From Coffea arabica (taxonomy: Eukaryota; Streptophyta; Magnoliopsida; Gentianales; Rubiaceae): a DNA stretch of 64,000 nt. Below the pieces are notes generated by a model. It searched no databases. It was not told where the DNA came from and saw only the letters and a list, made by a program, of their open reading frames with translations. The DNA lies in assembly GCF_036785885.1 (NCBI RefSeq), contig NC_092317.1:1118501-1182500 (forward strand), written 5' to 3'. Shown here piece by piece: positions 51,193 to 63,087 of the stretch (position 1 is the first letter of the stretch; each line of letters begins with the position of its first letter). The position numbers and the translations under genes are program-made.

Positions 51193-52800
51193 AATGAGAA
51201 CACTGTCTTGCAGATGCACTTGTTTGATATGAATGCGCCTGGAGAGAATTCCTTTAATTAAGGAGTCAGATACCTTTACTGCAGGAGAGGAACCAACTGT
51301 AGTTGACACAAGTACACCTTTTTTCTTAGTTGTTAATGCTCCAATTATGTTTTGCTTCTGTTGTTTGGTGGCCAAATGATTGTCGTCGACTGTCATCTTT
51401 GGAATTAAGCTTATTGAAATTTTAGTCCAGTTTAGTTTTGTCGAACTATACATTGTTGTCGTTTGGAGCGAGCTTCAGTCAGTGGCTAACCGACTTGGTT
51501 TTTCCCTTTCAAATTCAGATGTTGGCCGTATTGGAATAGGAATATGTCATGACATTCGCTTCCTGGAACTCACAATGTTGTATATAGCGAGAGGTTTCTT
51601 AATTTGCTCGGTTTCTTTTTTCTTTTTTTTTTTCCTTCTTCTTCTGTGTAGTTGTACTTTTCCTTGTGCATGTTTTTCTTTGTTCGCATATTCTGTGATT
51701 TGAGCATCATCTAATATGCTGCCCTGGGGCCTTCAACATGATGAGAGTACAGGAGAAATGTTGTGGGAATTGGAGCAAAGAGCTAGGGAAGTATCTGTCT
51801 TTATCAACGTGCAAAGTTAATTTTTACAGGACAACCATTTAATGAACACTGGCAAAATTTAACAGTAGATGATGATGGTCTTTTCACTAAAAGAAGGTGC
51901 ACTTGCCCAGTTTTGAGAACTTTGAGAAACATTTGCCGCCGCGCCGGGGGGGGGGGGGGGGGCAACCCCAATAATGATCCCAACTAGAGCATTCATTCGT
52001 TGCGTTTTGTGCTCCTCCCTAAACTGTACTTGTTCTTCATTTCACTGAAATGGCTCAGGTGCCTCCTTCATCGTCTGAAGTGACAAAAGAGGAAGCAGTC
52101 ATTTGGTTCATGTTGGTAAAATGCTGAAAGGTTGACTTCTTTGGAAGAAAAAGAATTGAAAGTTGCAGTTATGTGAAAGCGTGCTTTATATTCCAGTGGT
52201 CGTCAGCATTTCAAGATGATTTTATAATAAAAACTGTACTGCCTATGGAAAAAAAAAAAAAAAACTGTATAGCCTCTGGAAATTCGACACTGTTGGTTCA
52301 ATTTTGTAGTGGTCAATAAGTAATTGTTGGTGATGCATGGAAATTTTCTTGATTAGAAGTGTTCAAATGACTTGGCATGCACTTTCTTTGCTTTGAAGAT
52401 AATAAAGAACTGAAATTCATGTTTTCTCCCGTGCCATTCTTTTCATCTATCACCCCATCATTTTTTTTTTCAAATTTCTGAAAGCTTTCTACCTGAATTT
52501 TACAGGGCAGCTGATAACCAGGTATTTGATGTGCCTCTCTTGCAATAATCTATTCCTCATAGCCAGAAACAAGACCAGGCCTTTATTATCTTATTGGGTT
52601 ATGAATTATGATGGCTGCGAGAAGTAAATTTTTGAAGGAACACAATAATATCATTGACAAATGCGTGTGACTGGTTATTCTTATTCTCTTCGTTCCCCTT
52701 TGATGAGCAGTCCGGTGAAATTATTGCAACATCTGGCTCTGGGCATGAGGGGACCATGCTGATTGCTGAAATTGATTTTTCTACAATTGCCGTACTCTGG
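51193..52800 (+). pseudogene. Omega-amidase/NIT2-like nitrilase pseudogene
   Basis: Four pieces in the right order match the C-terminal two thirds of plant omega-amidase (nitrilase superfamily, deaminates alpha-ketoglutaramate). 51193-51310 reads MHLFDMNAPGENSFN, then a one-base frameshift, then KESDTFTAGEEPTVVDT. 51522-51595 reads VGRIGIGICHDIRFLELTM and keeps the catalytic Cys. About 51718-51790 has CCPGAFNMM, then a shift, then MLWELEQRAR. About 52711-52790 reads GEIIATSG and TMLIAEIDFSTI. Splice-like borders (CAG before ATGTTGGCC; GAGAG|GTTTC) show that introns were kept, so it arose by DNA duplication or decay in place, not by retroposition. The N-terminal part with the catalytic Glu is missing. 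A run of 17 G (51946-51962) lies in a former intron. Confidence 0.75.
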
Positions 52801-52856
52801 ATGAAAAACTCTTGAAGATTTGCGGGAAAACAATGACACGAGTAGAGAGAACTATA

Positions 52857-53093
52857 TAACCACCGAGCTAAGCTCAGTGGCCACCAGGGATTTAAGTCCC
52901 TCCTTGAGCTGTAGGTGAGGGTTCAAACCTCACCTGCAGCAAAAAAAATCTAGAGGTAGTGCCATAGCAATCTCTTGGTCTAATTGGAACTGTATATTCA
53001 TTAGCCCCTAACACAAGTTTCCTTAGGCTCCCCCTCCCCTTAAATTAGGATAGAGTAAGTTATATAATGTATCGTTACTGGCAAAAAAAAATA
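52857..53093 (+). mobile_element. tRNA-derived SINE, second head type, 14-bp TSD
   Basis: Box A is AAGCTCAGTGG and box B GGTTCAAACC. The 3' part ends with a C-rich stretch, then TAGAGTAAGTTATATAATGTATCG and an A tract, recalling the 3' end of the SINE at 4691. Flanks TAGAGAGAACTATA (52843-52856) and TAGAGAGAAGTATA (53094-53107) differ at one base. It landed about 60 bases past the last recognisable omega-amidase codon. Confidence 0.82.
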
Positions 53094-53107
53094 TAGAGAG
53101 AAGTATA

Positions 53108-55490
53108 CTGGGATCGATATAGAACGCAGGTTTGGAGAAAGAAAGAAACGGGACCCAAAAGAAAAAAGAAAAAAGATAAGGGCAAGTGCTAATGCAAGAA
53201 CTCCACTAAAGAAAAAAAAAGTCAGTTTTTGATCCAGTGCTGTTGTTTTAGGTTTTAGGCTAATTGCTTAGAATATATGTAAAAAAAAAAACATCGCACA
53301 AATGTATCTCTGATACACACCATTTCTCATTTTATACCTGCCGTGCTGATTGGGCAAGGCCGCAGAACGAATTGTCAGAAACTCTGCAAAAATGTCAGTG
53401 GGTCAGCGGCCCACAATTTTTTTTAATTAGCCTATCCCCAGCCGTGCTGACTGGGCACATCTGGGGACAGGCGGCAAAAAAAAAAGGGCCAGCAAATGGG
53501 ATGTATTTGGGAACATGAATTTTGTAGCAAAAGTGAAATGAAAAGCCATACAAATTCACTGCACTAGCTGCCCTCTTTCTTTCTTTCACTCTTTTCTTTA
53601 CTCTTTATTTCTTGGAAGAGATATCTAAACGATTTTATTAGACTAATCCTAATCAAAGATTTTGGTTTTATAACTTAAAGATTTTGTTGTGGAGTCGTAT
53701 AACACTTAAGTTAGGAAGATCAAAATTTCAAAGTGGAAATGGAAGATTATTATATTTTTCAAACTGCAAATTAGTATAATTCTATGTACAATGAAAATTC
53801 AATGCTTGCTCAAATTTTTTGACGAACAACATGTGTAAGCTAATATATGAATATTTATATGTAAATTAAATGCAGTTTATACGCGACAAAATTCATGAAT
53901 AAGAATCCATATATGTAAAATTAATATACATTTTTTAATTTTTGCTAGTAATTAGATACATTTGTGACTAACTGGTATTCAAAGCTAATTGTGTGTCAAA
54001 GATACATTTGTTCGATGTTTTTTTTTTTTTTACATATATTCTAAGCAATTAGCCTAGGTTTTAGGGATGTCTAGGAATCATGTTAGCTGCTAGCTAGAAG
54101 TGGCAAGTAATTATGACTAGGTCAGGCTCATCTCCGTTAATTGGAGAGGATTTTCTCTTCATTACACTTGAATAAACATAATTATAATATTATTTTTAAA
54201 AAATAAAAAACATATATATTATATTCCGCCAATTGTTTAAAGTTTATACAAAAATTGAAATTAAATTGATTAAATTTTACTGGTGAATCAAACTTCACCA
54301 CTTTCATTATATATTTTGACCCACATCAATGTGTTTTTTGCAAATTAAATGGCAAAACATTTATAGATGAGCTCGATTTTTTAGTATGTTAATCCACTTA
54401 TGAAAATAAAATTATTGTCACAAACTGATTGCTTTGTTTGGAAAGTAATTTTTCTAAAAAAAATTATTACTTTTTCATTAACACATTTTTCAATCATTCT
54501 TTTATCTTACATATATCAAATTATTACAGTAATTTTTTTACAAAAAAAAATCAGAAAAACGCATTCTAAACAAAGCTATATAATATAAAATAATGGATTG
54601 TGAATGATTGAGACTTGTTATTATTATCCTATTTAAGAATTGTAGCAAGTCAAGGAAGGGTTGCAAGTAATATCCGCCGCCTCCTTTTATGGTAATCGTA
54701 CATTGATGCAATCCGAAACCAGCAGCACTGCACTGGTGCCGCATCTATTGATTTGAGACTGACGTGCGCGCATGGACGATTGGTGAGTGGGTCTATGCTC
54801 GCCGGAGAAGATCACTTTTTGTAGTAATTCTCTATTCTCATGAGAAAAATATGCACCTATGACCCAACCTACTCCACTTAATTCTTTCTGTTCTCAGTGA
54901 AATTAAACGCTCTTAGCTACTTTGTGAAACGTGATGATTCTAATAAGAACGGAGCCTGACCATGACGGTTGATGATGTAGAATATGCTGTAATAATAGAC
55001 TGCAATTTCGGCAAGTGGGTAGTGTGCTCTAGGTGTATGAGAATGGTGGCGCCGCCTTTATGGTGTCCGATTCCTAAATTAAATCTGTTACCATCCTCCT
55101 CAATTATCTCCTCACCTGCTAACTCGCATCTTTCAAGCTTTCAGTGCCGAAAATCGTCAACATTCATTCATAACCTTCTCTCACGCTTTTGCTTTCACCA
55201 TCAAATCATCGCTACTTTTATTCGTCTTGGGACGAGATGAACCCCATGCACTCCCTCCATTTGCTGTTACAATCCAAATGTAGTGTGTTTATGATGTAAG
55301 CGAAATATTACTTTGAATCATCAATAAAGTGAAAATATAACATTAACAATGTGATGAAAGAGTATTATCTTTCTAACTTTCTCTATATAGTATACTATAT
55401 CAGAGAATGAATTTTTGTTGAAGTACGCACGTATTACTGGATCGAACCAAATAAAACCAATTAATTACGGACATCTCCGCAAAAGATTAT
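53108..55490. other. Spacer, no gene recognised
   Basis: AT-rich, with short open frames only (84 codons at 53264-53518, 92 codons at 54962-55240), none of a known family. A GCCGTGCTGA.TGGGCA phrase is duplicated at about 53340 and 53441. A MITE lies at 54431-54575. Confidence 0.4.
54431..54575. mobile_element. MITE of the TGTTTGGAT family
   Basis: Terminal inverted repeats GCTTTGTTTGGAA and TTCTAAACAAAGC (12 of 13 bases). The right half has CATATATCAAATTATTACAG, like the copies at 15098 and 44292. Confidence 0.7.
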
Positions 55491-55492
55491 TA

Positions 55493-55823
55493 CTCCCTCC
55501 GTCCCACTTTGATAGTCTTGTTTTTCTTGTTCGTCTGTTCCAAATTGTAGTCCACTTTCCAATTGAAAAATGTAGTTGTATTTTAATTTTCCTAAAATAC
55601 CCTTATTCAATGTAAGTTGTTGTTATTATAAATCTACCCCATTTAATGAGAGTTGATTCTTTTTTTTTACCATCAATTCAAGTTCCCATAAAGTTGTACT
55701 CTAATTAATGTGAGGGTATTTTATGAAAATAGCTACCTAAATTGATTGTTTCAACAAAATTAACTACTTTTTATTAAACTGTGTGAAAAAAGAATCAGAA
55801 CTATCAAAGTGGGACGGAGGGAG
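55493..55823. mobile_element. Stowaway-like MITE, copy 1 (331 bp)
   Basis: Terminal inverted repeats of about 25 bases start CTCCCTCCGTCCCACTTTGA and end with its complement GGGACGGAGGGAG. The TA dinucleotide is duplicated on both sides (55491-55492, 55824-55825), as for Tc1/mariner-derived Stowaway MITEs. It is non-coding. Confidence 0.92.
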
Positions 55824-55825
55824 TA

Positions 55826-57420
55826 CTATGTTCTTTCTACGATATGCTATTTGTCTTCATCCACTCATTCAATTCTCAATTGTCATACCCAAAAAAAAAA
55901 AAAAAATACTGATGGGGATCCTTTTTCTACAAATATAATTATAGAATGAAGTACCAAGTAAGACGTGAAAAGCAAATAAAGTGTATAAACTTTCCTAGAT
56001 CCCTAACGTTTCAAATTTGCAAACATGCCAATCTTAATAACGTGGTGAACGCTCAATTCCAACACACCCCCCCCTCCAAAACAGCTCCAATAGAGAAAGC
56101 GCATAATTCTTCTTACACGCTCAAGACCTTTATGTCGCCGTCCAAAACAAGATGCCTTCACATTTGAAGCGATTTTGTTTTCTGGGATAGATATGCGCCT
56201 CTGCAAGACTTCAAATTTGCGTGTACTTCCCTTAGAAAAATTTTAAAATTCCACCTCGATACTTAAGAAAATTAATTTTTAAAAAAAATCCCTTAATCTC
56301 ATGTTATCCGCTCCAAACATCCATAAATTTGATGTTTGCGTCCTCAGGCCACAGATCAAATTCTAAAGGCAAAACACAGCTCATTGGAATCTTTTGCAAA
56401 AGATTTTAGCTCTACGACAAGTGCGGTAATTGAAAAATCAATAAGAGGAATTCACATATATGTGAAATATATATGAACTTGCTCTTACATTTTTATAAAA
56501 AAACCCCAAAGCCACCAAACGTGTGTGTGGCTCCTACTAAATGCTATTTTACCTTCGAAACACCTTTGGGAGGCAGCTCCAAATGATGCCATAAGAACAT
56601 TTGTGTATGATAGCATCGTCATGACAAATCATTAATTACGTGTTACAAATGCTCCTTTGTTAATTATTTGCCTAAGTAGTTAACCTTGCCTTTAGCTAAT
56701 TAACTTGTTTCCAAAAGCAATTAACATGCAAGTCCAATCTCTCACTGTTTATTGTTTGACGGGAGGTTTAGAGGCGACAATCAAGACAACAAAAAACATG
56801 GGAAAAACAAAAAAAGAAAAGGACTCTTGGTTTTCATTAGTCTTCTCCCTTGCAAATTGAAACACCAACCACAGGAATGTGCCAACGATTTTAGCATATT
56901 ACGTACAAATCTTTTTTTCCCTGTCGGTTATCGACAACATTTGTTATATATATATATATATCAAGTGTCTATGAGTTTGACATCATTTAATTAGATAAGG
57001 TTTTGATTTTAAATGTTTTGTAGATTAAAAAATCAACGTTGAGACAGTCATCTCCAAAAGAAGATTTGGCCAATACTTAAATTAGTCGGGGCAATGTGAT
57101 GATCATCACGTATCAAAAATTTTTACATTAAAAAAAAAACAAAGAGGGAAAACCCTTCTCTCTTCCATGGAACAAAAAAGTAAAGAACAACGATAAAGAA
57201 AAAGAGAAAGGATAGCAAACAATCATCTTGGGATCACCAAAAATTCTCGACAACTTTTTCTCTTTTCTTTTTCTTTTTTTTTTTGGTGTGTTTTATTTTA
57301 CAATTGCTATCCTCCACCACAACAGCTAGAATCTTTTCTCACTTTTACTAAAGCTGACTGTATCCTTGCTTTCTTTCTTTCATTCTCGCATTAAATTTAC
57401 CTTTAGTTTCCGATCTTACC
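55826..57420. other. Spacer, no gene recognised
   Basis: AT-rich. From about 57240 to 57420 the plus strand is strongly pyrimidine-rich (CTTTTTCTCTTTTC, CTTTCTTTCTTTC), which could be a core-promoter Y-patch or leader for a transcript starting near the G-box island. Confidence 0.35.
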
Positions 57421-57800
57421 TTCTCGCGTTGTGGGGGCCCCGATTTGCCCATTTCCGAACGACAACTCAGTGATCAGAGACCGAAAAGTGACGCAAGCAC
57501 ACGTGTGGGTTGGACACGTGTCGAACAACTGAGTGGTGCAGAAGTTGCCAGGCAGATTTGGGGCAGGGTTAAGCAGGGGCATGCGGGACCCGGTTGGGTA
57601 GGTAACCGAGTGAGCGCGACGAGCGGGGATGGATGGATGGAAACTGAATGGGGTTACGCACGTGTGCCTCCGCGACAGGGCTTGAACACGCTGGCCACCC
57701 CATCACGTGCGCTGCCAAACTCAGACTCCTGCTCAGCCTCCAATAGCATTTCAGTTGAGAGTCCAGATTTCCATGTGGGGCCCAGTTCCAGGTAAACCTG
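57421..57800. promoter_or_regulatory. GC-rich island with four CACGTG boxes and a 116-codon open frame
   Basis: Perfect CACGTG G-box/ABRE cores lie at 57500-57505, 57515-57520, 57659-57664 and 57704-57709, three of them extended to ACACGTGT or CACGTGTG. GGGGGCCCC (about 57431) and GTGGGGCCCA (about 57775) flank them and resemble TCP sites. An open frame on + (57445-57795, 116 aa) spans the island; it is rich in Ser, Arg and Gly and matches no family I know, and G-box density argues for regulation rather than coding. The next recognised gene is more than 5 kb away. Confidence 0.5.
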
Positions 57801-58588
57801 CAATTACCACTAAAATATTCCTTTTTTTTTTTTTTTTAATCTGAAATTCAATCAATAAAAGGAAAGGAAAAGCACACCATCATTTTACATTTTTTTTTTC
57901 CAGCGGGAAGAGGAGATTGTCTATCTGAGGAACACACACATATGACATAACATAGCCCATTTGTCTTGAGGGTAACCATTTTTTCTATTGAATTTTCAAT
58001 AGAAACGCACGTATAAGGAATACTTTTAATATGTCTAAATTACACCTGATACGAATACATTTATTCACGTTTGCTATTTCCTTTGAACAAATTTCTTGCT
58101 TGTGCGGAATGACATGAGAGGGTGTTATCACAAAAGGAACAATAAATATGCATGTTGGACAAGGTTGGGATATGATATTTGATCGTCAAATGATCCATGT
58201 TCCTTGGTCAATGACCTAGGTGAAAAGGCAAGAATATCAACCATAAGCCGATATGAGAAGTCCACCTCAATAATATCATTGCATCCAGTAATTAATAAAG
58301 ACAGATCAAGACAATTATGGTTTACATATGATCAGTAGGAAACAAAAGATGAAGATGGAAGATTAGCAAGCAAGGGCAGATATATAACCGAGAGGCTGTG
58401 GTTTTGATGTGAATAGAGTATCTTAAGACAGACAACAACTGAACACGGATTATTGTCTGGTGTGTCACCCCGGCATGCACCCTTGTAAAATGACAACTGA
58501 GGGCTGTGACACCATCAAAAAAACCATATTTATATATATTTCTATTTGTGGCAGGCTTCTTCAAACTGATGAATTCATCCAGCACCCG

Positions 58589-58622
<34 letters not shown>

Positions 58623-61600
58623 GTATGATTCAACTTTGCTGAATAATAATAATATGTTTTCGCCTGGATGCTATTTGTGCCAGTGACTTGTGCACGGTTG
58701 GTATGTAACAAGCCCAGCCAAGGATTGCCCACAAACACACAATCATATTTTCATTGATCGTAACAACTCCTTCTGGATTAGGAGGATTTTGGAACACGAA
58801 TTTTGATCTAATTTATTCCTGATGGGGGCCTCTAATGCTTGTCGTTCATGAGTTGGTGGTAGTGTACTTGTTGACAGTAGATGATTGCTTTCTTCTTCAA
58901 TTCCCCCCCAACTCCAAAAAAAAAAAAAAAAAAAACACCTTTTTCTGCAATATATATAAACGAGTATATTGAAAATGGATCTCAGGGGTGGAGAAAAATA
59001 TGTTCTAAATGAGACGTGAATTTGATCAATCTACATTATTAGTATATAGTGCTAGCGATCAAGTGCAACGAAAGAAAGTAATCGTACATAGGAGGATAAG
59101 CGGACCAAAACTTTTTCAAAATTGTTTGTGAATCCTTAAGGGATATTGTCATCTTTTCCCTTTTCATTGATTGATATGTCAAGGACAATCTTGTGTTGTA
59201 TAATACACTAAAATCTTCCATCTGTATTACTTTAATTGAGTGAATAGTCTGAATTATGCTTAACATACTTTCGAACTCCAATTAGTAGCACTCTCAATTT
59301 CCATTAGACTTGAAATGGAGTGAGCACATATAAAGTTTCACCGCAGATTAAAAAACAAAAAAAAAAAAAAAAAGAGAATATACCAAAAAAAGAAAGAGAG
59401 CAGCCATCACGTACGTAGTGCGTCAAAGCTTTTTAAAGTGTGGATCAGAAGATTATGGTGATGATTAGGGAGGTGTTGAAGGCTTAAGCTAAGCGAGCGG
59501 TCAACAGAATGCAGCATATATATTTATATATACGGGTTGGTGCTCTTCTGTTCTTCCCTTAATCACATCATTATTGCGGTTCAAGTTCTCCACTTCACCA
59601 ACCATACTGATCAGGGCTTTATTTAGTTCGGAATGTGTAGGATGTATGGCCATATCAGATGATTACTTTTTTTTTTTTTTTTTTTTTTTTCAAAGTATGC
59701 GATTGCCATGGAGTAATAGTAGTATAGGAGTCTATATGGGTTGTATAGTCTATGCTAATGGTCTTATCAACTAGCAAATCAACCTAGCTACCTACGTGCA
59801 ATAGCCTTTAAGGGAAATGATAATATGCCTATTATCACTAGGAAGAGAATTTTCCAAATTCCTCCTCCTCCACCGAGTACGGAATACGCTTTATTTCGAT
59901 ATATTCTAGTATTACTTTCCTAATTATTCATTATGCAGCATGGTAGATGACAAAGTACGACAGATCGAGGATAAAATAATTGTCAAGGAGGAAACTTTAT
60001 AGGCGTGCACGACCTAGCTCGAAAGGGTGGCTAAAAGTATAACTAAATAGTGGTCTATTTCTTAAGTGTATGTATATGTATATATATATGTGGACTCTGA
60101 TTTTAGTATATTAGTAATATACTTTCAATAATTAGGTATGAATTAGGGCATCTAGCTAGGTTGGGGCCTAGGTTACATAGGGCTTGGGAGTGAGGCCATG
60201 CCTCTATGTTCGCATGGAAACAACGATAATTAATAGGTGACCAATTTTTGTTGTGTTAAGAATGCTGTTAACTGGGGTCCTAATTACATCCTCTCCCCAA
60301 AGTCTCAGGTCTCATCATCCACAAGATATGCTAATATATACTCACTTAGTTTAATATTACTGAGGAAAAAAGTTCGAGAAATGTGGGACAGGCATATGAT
60401 TAGTAAAGATAGCCTTTTCTTTTCCTGCAGTTGAAGCTTCTTAACTGTTCAAAGTTTGTTGGATTATTATATATTAACCATGAATCTGATAATTAACGTA
60501 TCGCACTCTTGGGTTGATTCAGTTTTAGTGGTCCTCGAAAGTCCGTCCGTCGTACTACAAGTTACAAAATCTTTGATTGTGTATGGGAGGAAAATAAGCG
60601 GGAATAATATTTGTACACGACTCAAATTATGTATTTGTGAGTTTTAGATAAATGAATATTTTTTTATATATAGATTTCTCAATAATCACGTGTCTACTTT
60701 ACATATATATATATATATCACGATCACAATCTGAAAAGTGTTAAGGTAATTTTTGTTCCCTCCAGAAAATGCAATCTAATTAAACATCCTCTAAAGGTAC
60801 ATAAATAAGACCCTTTTTTTTTTTTTTTTTTGGTATTGTATTGGGTTTCTTGTTTGATAGTAAATTACAGGCAAGAAAGACTAATGAAGGATTGGGGCCG
60901 ATCATCATATAAAAAAGCGGAACAAAGGAATAATGAAAAAGAAAAAGGGGGAAATGATATGACAGAAGAGTGATAGGTCTCCGGTGCAACCGTGGTCGTC
61001 CGTGGGAGGGCACATTGAGATATAGCCTATGATTTAGAAGTTCGTGCATTTTGTGGACCACGACGCCCCCCGCAACTTATAAAACCTTGATTACTCCTAT
61101 TTTTATTATTAAGGTAGAAGATTAACAAAAGCTGAAGCTAAGAAGACAAGTCAAAAGTACAGAGTCTACTCTACAGGCGAATTTGTATGGTCCGTATTCT
61201 ATACCTCCTGTGCACGAGAAAACCAAGAGAGTACATTTACAATAATAGATGTCTGCTGGTAAATGGTAAAGATGCATCGAAGTCAACACATTTTTCATCA
61301 GATGTCAACTTCTTGCGAGTGTTTAAACTTCTTGCTATATTCTCGTATCAGCCTTAATTCTCTTGCTAGATCCGGGCACCATAAAAAACAGAGAGAGAAG
61401 CATGTTTTGTTTAATTGAGGCTGTCCTGCTTGGCATTGGCAAATTGGCAGCAATTTGACATCATTCATTCAGGCAAATTAAAGCTCTTAAGTCGCACATT
61501 TGGAATTAATTGGCATGACAAATCAGTCCACCAAACAAAGATCTGACATTAGATTTTGTGTCCTGAGCTTTTGGAGACCGCCATCCATCCTCACCTTCCC

Positions 61601-61811
61601 CTATTCCCTCTCTTTTTCACTTTCTTCATCATCTCTCCTCCTCTATGCTTATGCAGTTATGCTTATGCTCATGCTCATCTTTTACCATCCATCATCCAAC
61701 GCGCATTCACTCCTTCACGGATTTTACCATCCCTCCAAAATTGCGCTAAACCTACAAACAAAAATGGCAATCTACCTCTTACATGCTGCGTGATATTGTT
61801 ACAGTAGTATA
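57801..61811. other. Spacer, no gene recognised
   Basis: AT-rich, with a TA/TGTA microsatellite (58589-58627) and long A or T runs (58916-58935, 59667-59690, 60812-60831). A small potential hairpin (GGTGTGTCAC ... GTGACACC, about 58459-58513) has no known miRNA in it. Open frames of up to 138 codons are low-complexity. Confidence 0.35.
58589..58627. repeat. Compound (TA)n(TGTA)n microsatellite
   Basis: About eleven TA units pass directly into four TGTA units. Confidence 0.9.
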
Positions 61812-62122
61812 CTCCCTCCGTCCCACTTTGATAGTCTTATATTCCTTTTTCATCTGTCCCAAATTGTAGTCCACTTTCCAATTGAAGAATGTAGTTGTAT
61901 TTTAATTTTTCTAAAATACCCTTATTCAATGTAAGTAGTTGTTACTATAAACCTACCCCATTTAATGAGAGTTGATTCAAGTTCCCATAAAGTTGTACCA
62001 TATTTAATATGAGGGTATTTTAGGAAAATAGCAATCTAAATTTACTTTTCAAACAAAGTTAACTACATTTTCTTAAACTGTGTGAAAAAAGAAACAGGAC
62101 TATCAAAGTGGGACAGAGGGAA
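61812..62122. mobile_element. Stowaway-like MITE, copy 2 (311 bp)
   Basis: Same family as 55493-55823 along its whole length, with ends CTCCCTCCGTCCC and GGGACAGAGGGAA and TA on both sides. It lacks a roughly 20-base T-rich segment found in copy 1 after AGTTGATTC and has one right-end mutation. Confidence 0.9.
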
Positions 62123-63087
62123 TATATGCTTTTATATACAAAAAGATTTCAAATGCTTGCAATTCAAGCCGACTCGATTTTTTTAAGTTTTAACTTCGAT
62201 TTCAAGTCAATCCTGAAAGATTGAAGGTCTCAAATTCAAATCTTTCATTTCGCTCGCCACTTCTTAAATCCCAACCCTCGTTGTTCTCTACTGCTGGAAA
62301 TTTTTATTTTTATTTTTTGAAAAAAAAAAAATTCAATTTCAGGGTGGGTCGGCGGGCGGGCATGCGTAACAGACTCCTTTTGCTCATGCTGTAGCTAGCG
62401 CCATGTTGAAGCAAAAGAGAGACCCCACGCAGACAAGGAAAAAGCAAAAGCCCTAAATAAAACTATCTACTTCTACTGTTTGTGCATTATAGGTTAGTAG
62501 TATATGTTATGATGGATTGTATCTATCTAATCTAGCCCATGATCCCGCGTGTGAACGCGATCTCAGAATCTGTGATGAGTTTCTACCTATTTCACTTACT
62601 TTTACTGTACAACTCGCTTTTTCATTCTCACTAATCACTACTTAATTACTTGTCACTCCCACATGCTCTCATGACTTCACTCATGGGCATTCCAGTGACT
62701 TGTATGTAGCAACTCCTTTTGATTTTGCGATTTTTCTGAGATGAATTTGCACTTTGGTTCAATCAATTTACCTTCGGAGCTCATCAAATCTTGTCCCAAA
62801 ACCATGAACAACAACTTTTTTTTGATGAATTTGGCAATTAACTCTTATTCAAGGAGAGTACAATTAGGGATTAGTAAAAAAAAAAAAATTTAGGGGAGTA
62901 AAGGAGCAAGACAAAGAGCAACTTATATTAGAAAGAGAAATAAATTTCATTTCTCTTTGATGTAAACCCCCAAACCAATAAATAAACATAGTAAGTACTA
63001 CTAGACTCGCTGCTGCTACTACTACTTCTACTACCTTCTCTTTTCTTTTCTTTTCTTTTTTTTTCTCCTTATGAAATTTTTGCTGAT
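62123..63087. other. Spacer and 3' UTR of the BIG GRAIN 1-like gene
   Basis: No gene recognised. The last 150 bases before 63088 are probably 3' UTR on the minus strand and include a short CTACTACT(T) triplet run and a TTTTC run (63003-63065). Confidence 0.4.

Noticed and set aside
51946-51962. Run of 17 G as a structural signal
   Set aside because: It lies in a decayed intron of a pseudogene; a simple homopolymer expansion or assembly artefact is enough to explain it.
58715-58735. CAGCCAAGGATTGCC resembling the start of miR169
   Set aside because: It lacks four central bases of miR169 and has no complementary arm nearby, so no hairpin precursor can be drawn.
58322-58738. 138-codon open frame on minus
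   Set aside because: It runs through a TA/TGTA microsatellite (YIYIYIYI) and has no domain.
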